Below, piece by piece: positions 33,430 to 43,109 of a stretch of 64,000 bases of DNA. The number at the start of each line of letters is the position of its first letter. Position 1 is the stretch's first letter. This stretch comes from JAITMY01 sp031553765 (GTDB lineage Bacteria; Bacteroidota; Bacteroidia; Bacteroidales; UBA932). The notes under the pieces were generated by a model that was not told where the DNA came from, did not search any database, and saw only the letters and a program-made list of their open reading frames with translations. The position numbers were made by a program, and so were the translations under genes. Location: the NCBI GenBank assembly GCA_031553765.1, contig JAVBKY010000003.1:744001-808000 (forward strand), written 5' to 3'.

Positions 33430-36400
33430 ATGACCTTATTCAACATTTTTTCTACTTGGTGTCGCAAGCCGCTAATGCTGCTATGCGCGCTTGTATTTAC
33501 TGCTACGGCAGTGCTTGCGCAAGGCGGCACAGTGTCTGGTCGTGTTATTGACAGAAATGGAGAGGGAGTTCCCGGAGCCGTTGTAAAGGTACAGGGCTCA
33601 AGTAAGTACGCCATTACAGATGGCAAGGGTGAGTTTACCGTTGAGGCTGCAACCGGAGCAAAGGTGTTGGTTACCTCTATGGGGTACGCTGATCAAACAC
33701 TTGACGTTAGAGGTGGCTTTATGAATATAGAGCTCGAAGATTCTTCCGTAATGTTGGAGGAGGCGGTTGTGGTAGGTTACGGTTCGCAAAAAGCAAAAGA
33801 CCTGACTGCCCCAATAGCGGTGGTAAAAGGTGCTGAGCTAAGTAAGCAGGCAACCAACAATGCTGCTCAAGCCTTGCAGGGTAAGGTGGCAGGTGTACAA
33901 GTAATCAATGGTGGTGCTCCCGGTTCGGGCTCTACCGTGCGTATTCGCGGCGTGGGTTCCATTGGTGACTATGCCAAGCCTCTATACGTAGTGGATGGTG
34001 TATTTGTAAATAACATCGATTTCCTTAGCAGCAATGATATTGAGAGCATGAGCGTACTTAAGGATGCTTCGGCTTCTGCAATTTACGGTGTGCGCGCAGC
34101 TAATGGTGTGATTATTATCACTACTAAAACAGGTAAAAGAGGAGATAAGGCCGTTATTACTTATGATGGTTATGTGGGCTTGCAAGTGCCTACTAACCTC
34201 ATGAAAATGACTAATACGGAGCAGTATGTGACCTTAATGAACGAGGCCAACGCTAGCACCATAGGGTATACTCCAAAGAGGGTATCGGACTACAATGGCG
34301 CTAATACCGACTGGTACGATGAGCTGCTGCATAACGCCTTAATGACAAGTCATAATCTGGATGTTTCAGGTGGTACGGAAAAGACAACCTACTCATTGGG
34401 ATTGAACTACCTCTATCAGGATGGTATTCTGAATTTAGGCAATGATTACAACCGCTTTAACATGCGCGCTCGCGGCGACTATCAAATTTCGAAGCATGTT
34501 AAGGCCGGAGCGTCTTTCCTTGCATCGAGCTACGTGCACAATAAGCCGGATAATGATGCTTTCTTTCAGGCCTTTGTGAACCCTTCTATTTACAACGTTT
34601 ACGACGACAATAATACGGCGGCTTATCCTGTAAAATTTGGTGCTCCGCAAAGGGCGGGATTGGGTAACTCTTACGCTAACCCCTACGCTAAGGCGTACTA
34701 CTACGACGTGCGCGAGGATGGTTACCATATTCTTCCTACCGCCTTTCTTGAAATTAAATTCTTGGATGACAAGTTTACATTTAAGACGCAGTATAACCAG
34801 GACCTTATGTTTTTTAATACGCGCGACTACTCTCCGGAGTACCTCGTAGGAGGTTCGCAGGCGCGTTCTACATCAAAAGTGAGCAAGCAAAGCAATACGG
34901 AAACCAAGCAGCTCTTCGACAATACGCTTACATTTTCCGACACGCAGGGTAAGCACAGTTACTCTGTAATGGGCGGTATGTCTATACGTCAGGAGGAGGT
35001 TTACTGGGTGAAGGGTAGCGCGCTGAATGTGCCCGGCAATATGGATAGCGAAATGTATATCAAAAACGGCTCGTACAATGGACGTGATGCTGAAGATAGC
35101 GGTGAAAAAAACCGTGGTATGTCCTACTTTGCTCGTGGTACATACAGCTATGCAGGTAAGTATTTAGCCACTGTGACAATGCGTGCTGACGGCAGCTCAA
35201 AGTTTCAGGAAAAGTGGGGCTACTTCCCTTCTGTGGGCTTGGGCTGGGTAATTTCAGACGAGGGCTTTATGAAAAATCAGAATGTAGTAGACTTCTTAAA
35301 ATTACGCGCCAGCTGGGGTATGCTGGGTAATGATAACGTTCCCTCCAACTCTTCAAGTATTGTTGGAAAGCCAGGTGCTGCCAGCTCCGGTATATTTGGT
35401 GATAAGCTGGTGGATGGCGTTGGAGCGCAAACCGTATACCAAAACTACTTGAAGTGGGAGGTGGTAAATGAGATTGACGTGGGTGTTGAATACGCGTTTC
35501 TCAATAACCGCTTGTCAGGTGCTATTGACTTCTATCGTCGTGAAACCAATAACGTTGTGTTTAATGCTCCTATTGCCAGCGGTGGAGGCACTACCGAGTT
35601 GCTGGGCAACAATGGCTCGGTGCGCAACATGGGTCTTGAGTTCTCCATAGAGTGGAGGGATCAGGTTACGAAAGATTTTGGTTACTCTATTGGTGCGAAC
35701 TTGACTTACATTAACAACAAGGTGACTGAAGTACAAAATAGGCCTGACGGAAAGGTACCCGGTAAGGCTATAAACGGTGCCACGGCTACCTATGCCGTAG
35801 TTGGCAAACCTATTGGCTCATTCTACGGCTACGAGGTTGAAGGTATATACCAAACAAAAAGTGAGCTGAGGAGCGCTCCTGCCGGAAGCGAGTTGGGCGA
35901 CTTTAGATTCCGTGACGTTAACCGCGACACGGTTATTGATAGCAAGGACGTGGTGTACTTAGGTAGCCCAATTCCCTCGCTGATGGGCGGTTTGGATTTC
36001 GGTATGAAGTATAAAAACTGGGATTTCTCACTCTCGCTGCAGGGACAATTTGGCAATAAGATTTTGAACCAAAAACGTATGAACAGAGGTGTGTTCACCG
36101 ATGGGAACTACGATGAAGATTTCTACACAAACCGATGGACAAAGGCAAGCCCAAGCAGCACATATCCTTCTGCGGCGGCCTTTAATAAGAGTATTTCGCA
36201 GCAGCCCAACTCGTTCTTTGTGGAAGATGGCTCCTACCTCCGAATACAAAACGTGCAGATAGGGTATACCATTCCCCGCTCGGAAAAATCTATACTACCT
36301 GACATAAGAGTGTATGTTGCGGCACAGCGTCCGCTAACCATATTCGGGTACAACGGGTTTACCACCGAGGTATCGGGGGCGCCCAACGAGTCGGGTATTG

Positions 36401-36459
36401 ACAATAATACGTATCCCATGCAGGCTATTTACAGCATTGGAGCAAGCATTAAGTTTTAA
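33430..36459 (+). CDS. SusC-like TonB-dependent outer-membrane glycan transporter
   Basis: A 1009-residue protein with a signal peptide (LLCALVFTATAVLAQ), an N-terminal carboxypeptidase-regulatory-like domain (GTVSGRVIDRNGEGVPGAVV), a TonB-box-like segment (LEEAVVVGYGSQKAKD), the plug domain with VRIRGVGSIGDYAKPLYVVDG and IESMSVLKDASASAIYGVRA, and a 22-strand barrel ending YSIGASIKF. It imports oligosaccharides through the outer membrane with its SusD partner 22 nt downstream. First gene of the long + strand PUL. Confidence 0.97.
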   Translation: MTLFNIFSTWCRKPLMLLCALVFTATAVLAQGGTVSGRVIDRNGEGVPGAVVKVQGSSKYAITDGKGEFTVEAATGAKVLVTSMGYADQTLDVRGGFMNIELEDSSVMLEEAVVVGYGSQKAKDLTAPIAVVKGAELSKQATNNAAQALQGKVAGVQVINGGAPGSGSTVRIRGVGSIGDYAKPLYVVDGVFVNNIDFLSSNDIESMSVLKDASASAIYGVRAANGVIIITTKTGKRGDKAVITYDGYVGLQVPTNLMKMTNTEQYVTLMNEANASTIGYTPKRVSDYNGANTDWYDELLHNALMTSHNLDVSGGTEKTTYSLGLNYLYQDGILNLGNDYNRFNMRARGDYQISKHVKAGASFLASSYVHNKPDNDAFFQAFVNPSIYNVYDDNNTAAYPVKFGAPQRAGLGNSYANPYAKAYYYDVREDGYHILPTAFLEIKFLDDKFTFKTQYNQDLMFFNTRDYSPEYLVGGSQARSTSKVSKQSNTETKQLFDNTLTFSDTQGKHSYSVMGGMSIRQEEVYWVKGSALNVPGNMDSEMYIKNGSYNGRDAEDSGEKNRGMSYFARGTYSYAGKYLATVTMRADGSSKFQEKWGYFPSVGLGWVISDEGFMKNQNVVDFLKLRASWGMLGNDNVPSNSSSIVGKPGAASSGIFGDKLVDGVGAQTVYQNYLKWEVVNEIDVGVEYAFLNNRLSGAIDFYRRETNNVVFNAPIASGGGTTELLGNNGSVRNMGLEFSIEWRDQVTKDFGYSIGANLTYINNKVTEVQNRPDGKVPGKAINGATATYAVVGKPIGSFYGYEVEGIYQTKSELRSAPAGSELGDFRFRDVNRDTVIDSKDVVYLGSPIPSLMGGLDFGMKYKNWDFSLSLQGQFGNKILNQKRMNRGVFTDGNYDEDFYTNRWTKASPSSTYPSAAAFNKSISQQPNSFFVEDGSYLRIQNVQIGYTIPRSEKSILPDIRVYVAAQRPLTIFGYNGFTTEVSGAPNESGIDNNTYPMQAIYSIGASIKF

Positions 36460-36481
36460 CCTGTAAACACACAAGAATAGT

Positions 36482-37960
36482 ATGAAAAAGTTAGCTATAT
36501 ACAACTTGGTTTTCCTGTTGATGTTTGCAACCGGATGTTCGGATTACCTGGAGTTTCCACAAGAAGGTGAGCTACCTGTTAGCGGTTTGGACTACTCTAA
36601 AAAGGAGAACATGTTTGCACCGGTAAGTAATGCATACGCCTCTATGCGACAAGGCAACGCACATGGATTTGCGTATTTGGGTATGCTTGAAATCACCAGC
36701 GATGATGCCGATAAGGGGAGCACAGAGACGGACGGGGCAACAATGATTGAGCTCAACACCTTTAAGTACACCGCATCCACTGACCATATTAACCTTTACT
36801 GGACGGATGTATTTAACGTGGTAAGCGCGGCTAACAATGCCATTTATACCCTGCCAAAATTCACAGAAATCTTAAAAACAGATGCCGATGTACGCAACTA
36901 TAACGGAATGATGGGCGAAAGCCGCTTTATACGTGGTTACGCGTACTTCTGCTTGGTGCGCGCCTATGGTGGTGTACCCATCATTGACCAGCTGAAAACT
37001 TCGGAGGAGTTGGCAAGTACACCTCGTGCTGACAAAGATTCTGTGTACGCTTTTATTCATAGAGACTTGACGTATGCAGTACAGAATATGCCGGAGTCCT
37101 ACTCTAAGGACTGGGCCGGACGCGTGACTAAGTATAGCGCCATGGCAATGAAGGCTAAGGTGTTCTTATACCAAGAAAAGTGGGACTCCGTTGCCTTTTA
37201 TACCAATCAGGTTATTGCCAGTGGCCGTTTTGACCTGTACAACAACTTTTACAAAATGTTTCGCATAGATGCTGAAAATTGCGAAGAGTCGCTATTTGAA
37301 ATACAAAATTCATCGTTGGGATTGCAGGATGGTGATCGTAAAATAGCATCGGAGTATGGATATATTCAAGGGCCTCGCAACAATAGCCCCGAGAACATGC
37401 AGGGCTGGGGCTTTAAAGTGCCCAGCAATGCGCTAATTAGCTTCCTTAACGGTCGTGGTGAAACCGAGCGTATTAAGGCCACCATTATGGTGCGTGGTAC
37501 TATGACTCCCGAGGGTGATAGCATTGCAAGTACATGTGTAAACCCCTACTACAATATGAAGACGTATACCCCTTCATCGTACAACAAGTGGGCGTTTAAT
37601 GGCTACGGGATGGATCAGAATATTCGCATTTTGCGCTACGCAGAAGTGCTGCTTATGCATGCCGAGGCGCTGGCTAATGGAGCCTCTGTGCCTGTTACTA
37701 TGACTGCCGATGAGGCTATGAATAAAGTGCGCAACAGGGTGTTGCTTTCAACTCCAGGTGGCTACTCGTTGAATGACATATACGATGAGCGTCGCGCAGA
37801 GTTGGCCTTGGAGGAGAACCGTTTTTACGACTTGGTACGCACCAATCGCGCGCAAACGGTTCTAGGTTCGGCAGGCTATACTGGAAAAAATGCCCTGTTC
37901 CCTGTTCCTCAACGTCAAAGAGATTTGAACCCAAGTCTTACTCAAAATCCAGGATATTAA
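36482..37960 (+). CDS. SusD-like surface glycan-binding lipoprotein
   Basis: A 492-residue lipoprotein (lipobox LLMFATGCSDYLEF) with TPR-based SusD architecture: FKYTASTDHINLYWTDVFNVV, the helix GESRFIRGYAYFCLVRAYGG, and the C-terminal block IRILRYAEVLLMHAEALANG, then DERRAELALEENRFYDLVRT and the terminal VPQRQRDLNPSLTQNPGY. It forms the lid of the SusC pore and binds the incoming oligosaccharide. Its start lies 22 nt after susC. Confidence 0.97.
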   Translation: MKKLAIYNLVFLLMFATGCSDYLEFPQEGELPVSGLDYSKKENMFAPVSNAYASMRQGNAHGFAYLGMLEITSDDADKGSTETDGATMIELNTFKYTASTDHINLYWTDVFNVVSAANNAIYTLPKFTEILKTDADVRNYNGMMGESRFIRGYAYFCLVRAYGGVPIIDQLKTSEELASTPRADKDSVYAFIHRDLTYAVQNMPESYSKDWAGRVTKYSAMAMKAKVFLYQEKWDSVAFYTNQVIASGRFDLYNNFYKMFRIDAENCEESLFEIQNSSLGLQDGDRKIASEYGYIQGPRNNSPENMQGWGFKVPSNALISFLNGRGETERIKATIMVRGTMTPEGDSIASTCVNPYYNMKTYTPSSYNKWAFNGYGMDQNIRILRYAEVLLMHAEALANGASVPVTMTADEAMNKVRNRVLLSTPGGYSLNDIYDERRAELALEENRFYDLVRTNRAQTVLGSAGYTGKNALFPVPQRQRDLNPSLTQNPGY

Positions 37961-38010
37961 TTAACCAAATATCAGTTTTCTTTTATTAACCAATTAAACC
38001 CGTTACAATT

Positions 38011-38916
38011 ATGAAGAAAAAATTCAAATGGCTATTTGTAGCCGCGCTTGCAATCGGTACAGCAACTATAGTTGCATGTAGCAGCGATGACAACAAGGAC
38101 AATCCTGATCCCGTTGTTGTAGATCCCGATAACATTGCTTCGGCAAACCTTATTGCTTACTGGTCGTTTAACGATACGCCCAACGATGCTAAGGGTCGCG
38201 TAGGTACGGCAACAGACTCTGTTAAGTACGTTGCAGGTAAGAGAGGTAAGGCTTACCAAGGTGGCAATGGTGCCTACATTACCTTCCCTTACGCAGCAGG
38301 TGATAACATGGCTTCAGTAAAGCAGTACACTGTTGCATTTTGGGTAAAGTTTGCTGAGCGTGGTGGAGCAGATGGTATTCTTTCGCTAAGCGGTGGTGAA
38401 GTTGTTACAGGCAGCGATGGTGTTGCTTCAACTCCATCTGACCACTGGGCTGCAGGTATGCAAATTTACCAAGATGGTCCGGCAGACTCTGTTCAACTTC
38501 GCACAGTTGGTAACAGAAATTCGTTCGGTCTTATTTGGGGTCCGGAGGGAAAGAGCCCAATGGCTGTAGGTAGCGCATGGTACCACTTTGCTGTGAAGTA
38601 TGATAACGCAAACTCTACCAAGTCATACTACCTGAATGGTAAAAACTTGGGTTACTTGGCAGTGGATAGCCTTACTCAAGGCGCAGGTTTAACTCCCGAT
38701 GAGCTACTTGGCGACTTACACCTGTATACACGCGCTGACGGAAAGGCCAACATTGGTGTTATTGGCTATTGGGCTAACAACGTGTTGGGATATGATGTAC
38801 AAAGCTGGCAAGGCTCTTTCCTTGGTCAACTTGACGAAATGCGTTTCTACAACCGCGCATTGACCGATGCTGAAATGCAGGCTTTATACGATGCTGAATT
38901 TGAAGTTGCTGACTAA
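38011..38916 (+). CDS. LamG-type surface lipoprotein (SusE/F position)
   Basis: A 301-residue lipoprotein (lipobox AIGTATIVACSSDDNKDN). The mature part is a single concanavalin/LamG_3 jelly roll: LIAYWSFNDTPNDAKGR, QYTVAFWVKFAERGG, WYHFAVKYDNANSTKSYYLN and the end LDEMRFYNRALTDAEMQAL. It has no obvious catalytic site. It occupies the place of SusE/SusF and is probably a surface glycan-binding protein. The domain resembles the C-terminal domain of the phosphodiesterase at 43110. A strong terminator follows, so susC-susD-lamG may be expressed above the downstream genes. Confidence 0.85.
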   Translation: MKKKFKWLFVAALAIGTATIVACSSDDNKDNPDPVVVDPDNIASANLIAYWSFNDTPNDAKGRVGTATDSVKYVAGKRGKAYQGGNGAYITFPYAAGDNMASVKQYTVAFWVKFAERGGADGILSLSGGEVVTGSDGVASTPSDHWAAGMQIYQDGPADSVQLRTVGNRNSFGLIWGPEGKSPMAVGSAWYHFAVKYDNANSTKSYYLNGKNLGYLAVDSLTQGAGLTPDELLGDLHLYTRADGKANIGVIGYWANNVLGYDVQSWQGSFLGQLDEMRFYNRALTDAEMQALYDAEFEVAD

Positions 38917-38941
38917 TTAATAAGTTAAGCAAACAACCTCG

Positions 38942-38984
38942 GAGTCCCAAAAATGATTGTGGTTGTTTTTGGGACTCTTTTTTC
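38942..38984 (+). terminator. Terminator after the susC-susD-LamG unit
   Basis: GAGTCCCAAAAA pairs with TTTTTGGGACTC around a 12-nt loop, followed by six T. Confidence 0.9.
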
Positions 38985-38996
38985 ACCGCTTCTTTT

Positions 38997-40679
38997 ATGA
39001 CTAGAAAAATTTCATATCTCCTCGTTGTTGCTGCACTTACGCTATGCTCCTGCGCATGCAGTAAAACCGACGACATTGACAACCCTACGCCCGGTCCCGT
39101 AGCCAGCCTACGTGCCGATAGCGTATTTGTCAATGGAACCTACGTTACATCTGGGGCATCAATTACCAACTTACCGCTGTCACCGGTTAGCGTGCGCATT
39201 AAATTTAATGCCGCTATAAATGTTGACAGTATGAACACTGCATACGTTTACTTTAACGGCCGTGCCGCGCAAAACTACACCTATACAGGTGATAGCAAGG
39301 ATGCCACCGTGTTGAACATTACAACCAATGTGGCGCTTGCCTCGTCTTTTGAAACATGGAAATTTAATATTGCAGAGGGCAGATACCTGGGAGGTAAGGT
39401 AAAATCCTCCTACACGTGCACCCTGAGCGCTCGTGAAAAAACAGATCCTGTTTTTCCTGAAATTAGCAACGACTCGTTGATGACGCTCGTGCAGCATCAA
39501 ACGTTTAAATACTTCTGGGATTACGCGCATCCCACATCCGGCTTAGCGCGCGAACGCCTCAACTCGGGTAACACAGTTACCACGGGTGGTAGCGGCTTTG
39601 GCTTCATGGCCATACTGGTGGGCATTGAGCGCGGTTTCATTACCCGTCAGGAAGGGTTGGACAGGTTTACCAAAATTGTAAACTTTTTGACAAATAAAGC
39701 CGATAAGTTTCATGGCGCATACTCGCATTGGCTTAACGGAGAAACTGGAAAAGCACAGGCTTTTAGCACAAATGATAACGGAGGGGACTTGGTGGAAACA
39801 TCATTCCTTATTCAAGGCTTACTTGCTGTAAAAGAATACTTCAAAAATGGCGTCTCAGCTGAAGAAATTGCGCTATGCAGCAACATTCAAACCTTGTGGG
39901 AAAACGTAGAGTGGGATTGGTACAGGCAGGGTGATCAGAATGTGCTTTACTGGCACTGGAGCCCCGATAAGGGTTGGGCTATGAACATGAAAATTCAGGG
40001 CTGGAATGAGGGGTTGATTACGTATGTGCTGGCAGCAGCATCACCTACGCACAGCATACCTAAAACAGTGTACGACCAGGGCTGGGCGCGCAACGGTAAC
40101 ATGCGCAATGGTAGACAGTACTACAACATTACGCTTCCGCTGGGTGAAAATCTTGGTGGTCCCATGTTCTTTGCGCACTACTCATTTTTGGGTTTAAACC
40201 CCAACAAAATTAGCGACCAGTACGCCAACTATTGGGAGCAGAATGTGGCGCACGCCAAAATCAACCACAGCTACTGCGTGGCAAATCCCAAAGGATATTT
40301 GGGTTATAGCGAATCATGCTGGGGGCTCAGCGCAAGCGATATTCCCAACGGATATACCGCCAGCTCACCCACCAACGATAGGGGCACTATTGCTCCCACA
40401 GCAGCCCTTTCGTCATTCCCATACACGCCTACTGAAAGTTTGGCAGCCATGCGCTACTTCTACTACATTCATGGCGATAAGATGCTGGGAACCTATGGCT
40501 TTAAAGATGCGCTTTGCCTGTCTCAAGGTTGGTACGCCTCATCATTTCTTGCCATTGACCAAGGGCCTATTGTGGTAATGATAGAGAATTATCGCACGCA
40601 AAAAATTTGGAACCTGTTTATGCAAAATACCGATATACAAAACGGCTTGCAGAAGTTAGGATTTACAGTAACACCATAA
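38997..40679 (+). CDS. GH144-type endo-beta-1,2-glucanase, lipoprotein (copy 1)
   Basis: A 560-residue protein: lipobox-bearing signal peptide (LTLCSCACSKTDD), a bacterial Ig-like domain (about 45-150), then a glycoamylase-like (PF10091) domain classified as GH144. Shared landmarks with the two paralogs here are TTGGSGFGFMAIL, GDLVETSFLIQGLL, FFAHYSFLGLNP, PTAALSSFPYTPTESLAAM and AIDQGPIVVMIENYRT. GH144 founding members cut beta-1,2-glucan to oligosaccharides. The lipid anchor suggests action at the cell surface or periplasm next to SusCD and GH3. Confidence 0.88.
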   Translation: MTRKISYLLVVAALTLCSCACSKTDDIDNPTPGPVASLRADSVFVNGTYVTSGASITNLPLSPVSVRIKFNAAINVDSMNTAYVYFNGRAAQNYTYTGDSKDATVLNITTNVALASSFETWKFNIAEGRYLGGKVKSSYTCTLSAREKTDPVFPEISNDSLMTLVQHQTFKYFWDYAHPTSGLARERLNSGNTVTTGGSGFGFMAILVGIERGFITRQEGLDRFTKIVNFLTNKADKFHGAYSHWLNGETGKAQAFSTNDNGGDLVETSFLIQGLLAVKEYFKNGVSAEEIALCSNIQTLWENVEWDWYRQGDQNVLYWHWSPDKGWAMNMKIQGWNEGLITYVLAAASPTHSIPKTVYDQGWARNGNMRNGRQYYNITLPLGENLGGPMFFAHYSFLGLNPNKISDQYANYWEQNVAHAKINHSYCVANPKGYLGYSESCWGLSASDIPNGYTASSPTNDRGTIAPTAALSSFPYTPTESLAAMRYFYYIHGDKMLGTYGFKDALCLSQGWYASSFLAIDQGPIVVMIENYRTQKIWNLFMQNTDIQNGLQKLGFTVTP

Positions 40680-40741
40680 ATGAGTTTTTGACAGGATTTC
40701 AGGATTAACAAAATTCAATCCTGTCTAAATATTTTAGAGTT

Positions 40742-43009
40742 ATGAAAAAAACACTTTTCGCATGTTGCCTTGCATTGCTTGCATTGGGCTGTGGCAGTAA
40801 GAAATCCGGCGATGCCGAGATGGATAAGTTTGTGAGCAACCTCATGGGCAAGATGACGTTGGAGGAAAAAATAGGGCAACTTAACTTGCTGCCCATAGGC
40901 TTTGATGTTACAGGACCTGTACTGGCTGAAGGGGTAGAGGAAAAGATTGAGAAGGGTTTAGTTGGTGGTGTGTTTAACACCTTTACCCCCGACGCCGTTA
41001 TTAAGTTGCAGGACCTTGCCGTAAAGAAAAGTCGCTTGGGTATTCCCATTGTTTTTGGCTACGACGTAATACACGGTCACAAGACAATTTTCCCTATTCC
41101 CCTCGGACTTTCCGCCACGTGGGATATGGACTTGATTCAGCGTACCGCCATGGCTGCCGCTGCTGAGGCTTCAGCCGATGGTTTGCACTGGACTTTTTCA
41201 CCCATGGTGGATATTGCCCGCGATCCTCGCTGGGGACGCGTGAGCGAAGGCTCTGGTGAAGACCCTTATTTGGGCTCAGAGATTGCTCGCGCCATGGTGC
41301 AGGGTTATGAGCAGGAAGGTATGAGTAATCCCAGCGCCGTAATGTCGTGCGTAAAGCACTTCGCCCTGTATGGCGCTGCCGAAGCCGGACGCGATTACAA
41401 CACCACTGACATGAGCCGCGTGCGCATGTACAACGAATACTTCCCTCCTTACAAGGCCGCAGTTGACGCAGGTTCAATGACCGTAATGACCTCGTTCAAC
41501 GAAGTTGACGGCGTACCCGCCACAGGCAATAAATGGCTGCTAACCGAGCTGCTTCGCCACGACTGGGGCTTTAAAGGCTTTGTGGTAACCGACTACACCG
41601 CCATTATGGAAATGGTAAATCATGGCGTAGGTGATAAAGCAAAGGTAAGCGAGCTGAGCATTAACGCAGGCACCGATATGGATATGGTGAGCGAGTTTTT
41701 TGTGACGGAGTTACCCGCTTTGGTAAAGTCGGGCAAGGTGAGTCAAAAAACTATCGATGCTGCCTGCCGCAGAATTTTGGAGGCAAAGTATAAGTTAGGA
41801 TTGTTTACCGACCCCTACCGTGGCGCTAATGTAGAACGTGCTGCTGCCGAAATTATGAGTCCAGAAAAGCAGTCGCTAAGTAAAGAGGCTGCGGTAAAAA
41901 GTATGGTACTGCTAAAGAACGATGAGCAGGTGCTGCCGCTTAACACAGGCAAAAAAATAGCCTTCGTAGGTCCGCTGGTAAAAAATCAGCGCAACCTCAT
42001 AGGCAACTGGAGCGGTGCAGGCGACTGGAAGCAAGCTGTGAGCCTGTGGAGCGCGCTTGAAACCAAGTATGGCAAGGATAAATTCCTGTATGCAAAAGGC
42101 TGCAACTTGGTTGATGATGAAGCCCTGCTAAAGCGCCTTAACGACCATGACGGACGCATAGAGCGCGATAGCAAAACCCCGCAGCAGCTCATTAGCGAAG
42201 CCGTGCAAACTGCGCAGCGTGCCGATGTAGTAGTGGCTATGCTGGGTGAGCCGTTTGGCATGAGTGGTGAGGCCGCAAGCCGTAGCGAAATAGGTTTGCT
42301 CAACAACCAAAAAGAGCTACTACAGGCGCTCAAGAAAACGGGTAAACCCGTAGTGCTGGTGCTAATGAACGGCAGGCCGCTTACGCTACAGTGGGAGAAC
42401 GACAACATCGATGCTATTTTAGAAACATGGTATGGAGGCACCCAAGCGGGTACAGCCATTGTCGAGGTGCTGTTTGGCGAAGCCAACCCCTCGGGCAAGC
42501 TCAGCATGACCTTCCCCCGCTGCGTGGGACAAATACCTATTTACTACAATAGCAAAAACACAGGTCGTCCGTTTGATGCAAAACAAAAGTACACCACCAA
42601 ATACCTTGATATGCCCAACGAGCCGTTGTATCCCTTTGGGCACGGGCTGAGTTACACCACATTTGACTATTCAAGCATAGAAATATCAGGTAGCGAACTG
42701 GAAAAAGGCGGTGAGTTAACCGCAAGCGTAACGCTGAAAAATAGCGGTGAGTACGATGGAGAAGAAGTAGTGCAGCTCTACATTCGCGATGTAGTAGGCA
42801 GTATTACACGTCCGGTGAGAGAGCTTAAGGGATTCCAAAAAATATACTTGAAGGCAGGCGAGAGCAAAAAGGTAGAATTTACCATCACGCCCGATATGCT
42901 TGCATTCTACAACACCAACTTGGAGTTTGCGGCTGAGTCCGGTGATTTTCAACTCTTCATTGGAGGTAGTTCAACTACCGATAATAGGGCTGAGTTTATA
43001 CTAAAGTAA
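40742..43009 (+). CDS. GH3 beta-glucosidase, lipoprotein
   Basis: A 755-residue GH3 enzyme with lipobox ALLALGCGSKKSGD. The N-terminal TIM barrel has GYDVIHGHKTIFPIPLG, SPMVDIARDPRWGRVSEG and MSCVKHFALYG. The nucleophile Asp is in GFVVTDYTAIMEM (TDY instead of the usual SDW). The second domain has an acid/base candidate Glu in GMSGEAASRSEIGL, and a fibronectin-like C-terminal domain (YPFGHGLSYTTFDYSSIE onward) follows. A Bacteroides GH3 beside a GH144 gene is known to act on beta-1,2-glucooligosaccharides; the same role is inferred here. Confidence 0.93.
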   Translation: MKKTLFACCLALLALGCGSKKSGDAEMDKFVSNLMGKMTLEEKIGQLNLLPIGFDVTGPVLAEGVEEKIEKGLVGGVFNTFTPDAVIKLQDLAVKKSRLGIPIVFGYDVIHGHKTIFPIPLGLSATWDMDLIQRTAMAAAAEASADGLHWTFSPMVDIARDPRWGRVSEGSGEDPYLGSEIARAMVQGYEQEGMSNPSAVMSCVKHFALYGAAEAGRDYNTTDMSRVRMYNEYFPPYKAAVDAGSMTVMTSFNEVDGVPATGNKWLLTELLRHDWGFKGFVVTDYTAIMEMVNHGVGDKAKVSELSINAGTDMDMVSEFFVTELPALVKSGKVSQKTIDAACRRILEAKYKLGLFTDPYRGANVERAAAEIMSPEKQSLSKEAAVKSMVLLKNDEQVLPLNTGKKIAFVGPLVKNQRNLIGNWSGAGDWKQAVSLWSALETKYGKDKFLYAKGCNLVDDEALLKRLNDHDGRIERDSKTPQQLISEAVQTAQRADVVVAMLGEPFGMSGEAASRSEIGLLNNQKELLQALKKTGKPVVLVLMNGRPLTLQWENDNIDAILETWYGGTQAGTAIVEVLFGEANPSGKLSMTFPRCVGQIPIYYNSKNTGRPFDAKQKYTTKYLDMPNEPLYPFGHGLSYTTFDYSSIEISGSELEKGGELTASVTLKNSGEYDGEEVVQLYIRDVVGSITRPVRELKGFQKIYLKAGESKKVEFTITPDMLAFYNTNLEFAAESGDFQLFIGGSSTTDNRAEFILK

Positions 43010-43109
43010 AATACTGTAATTTTTAGGAGAAGAGGGGGAGGTTTGGATGTGGTTTTTCACCATATCCGGGCCTCTTGCATATCCAAACGTAAATTAATCA
43101 CTTCTTGAA

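Noticed and set aside
43030..43090. Possible hairpin after the GH3 gene (GTTTGGAT with ATCCAAAC).
   Set aside because: Only an 8-bp stem with a loop of over 20 nt and no T run; not convincing as a terminator.
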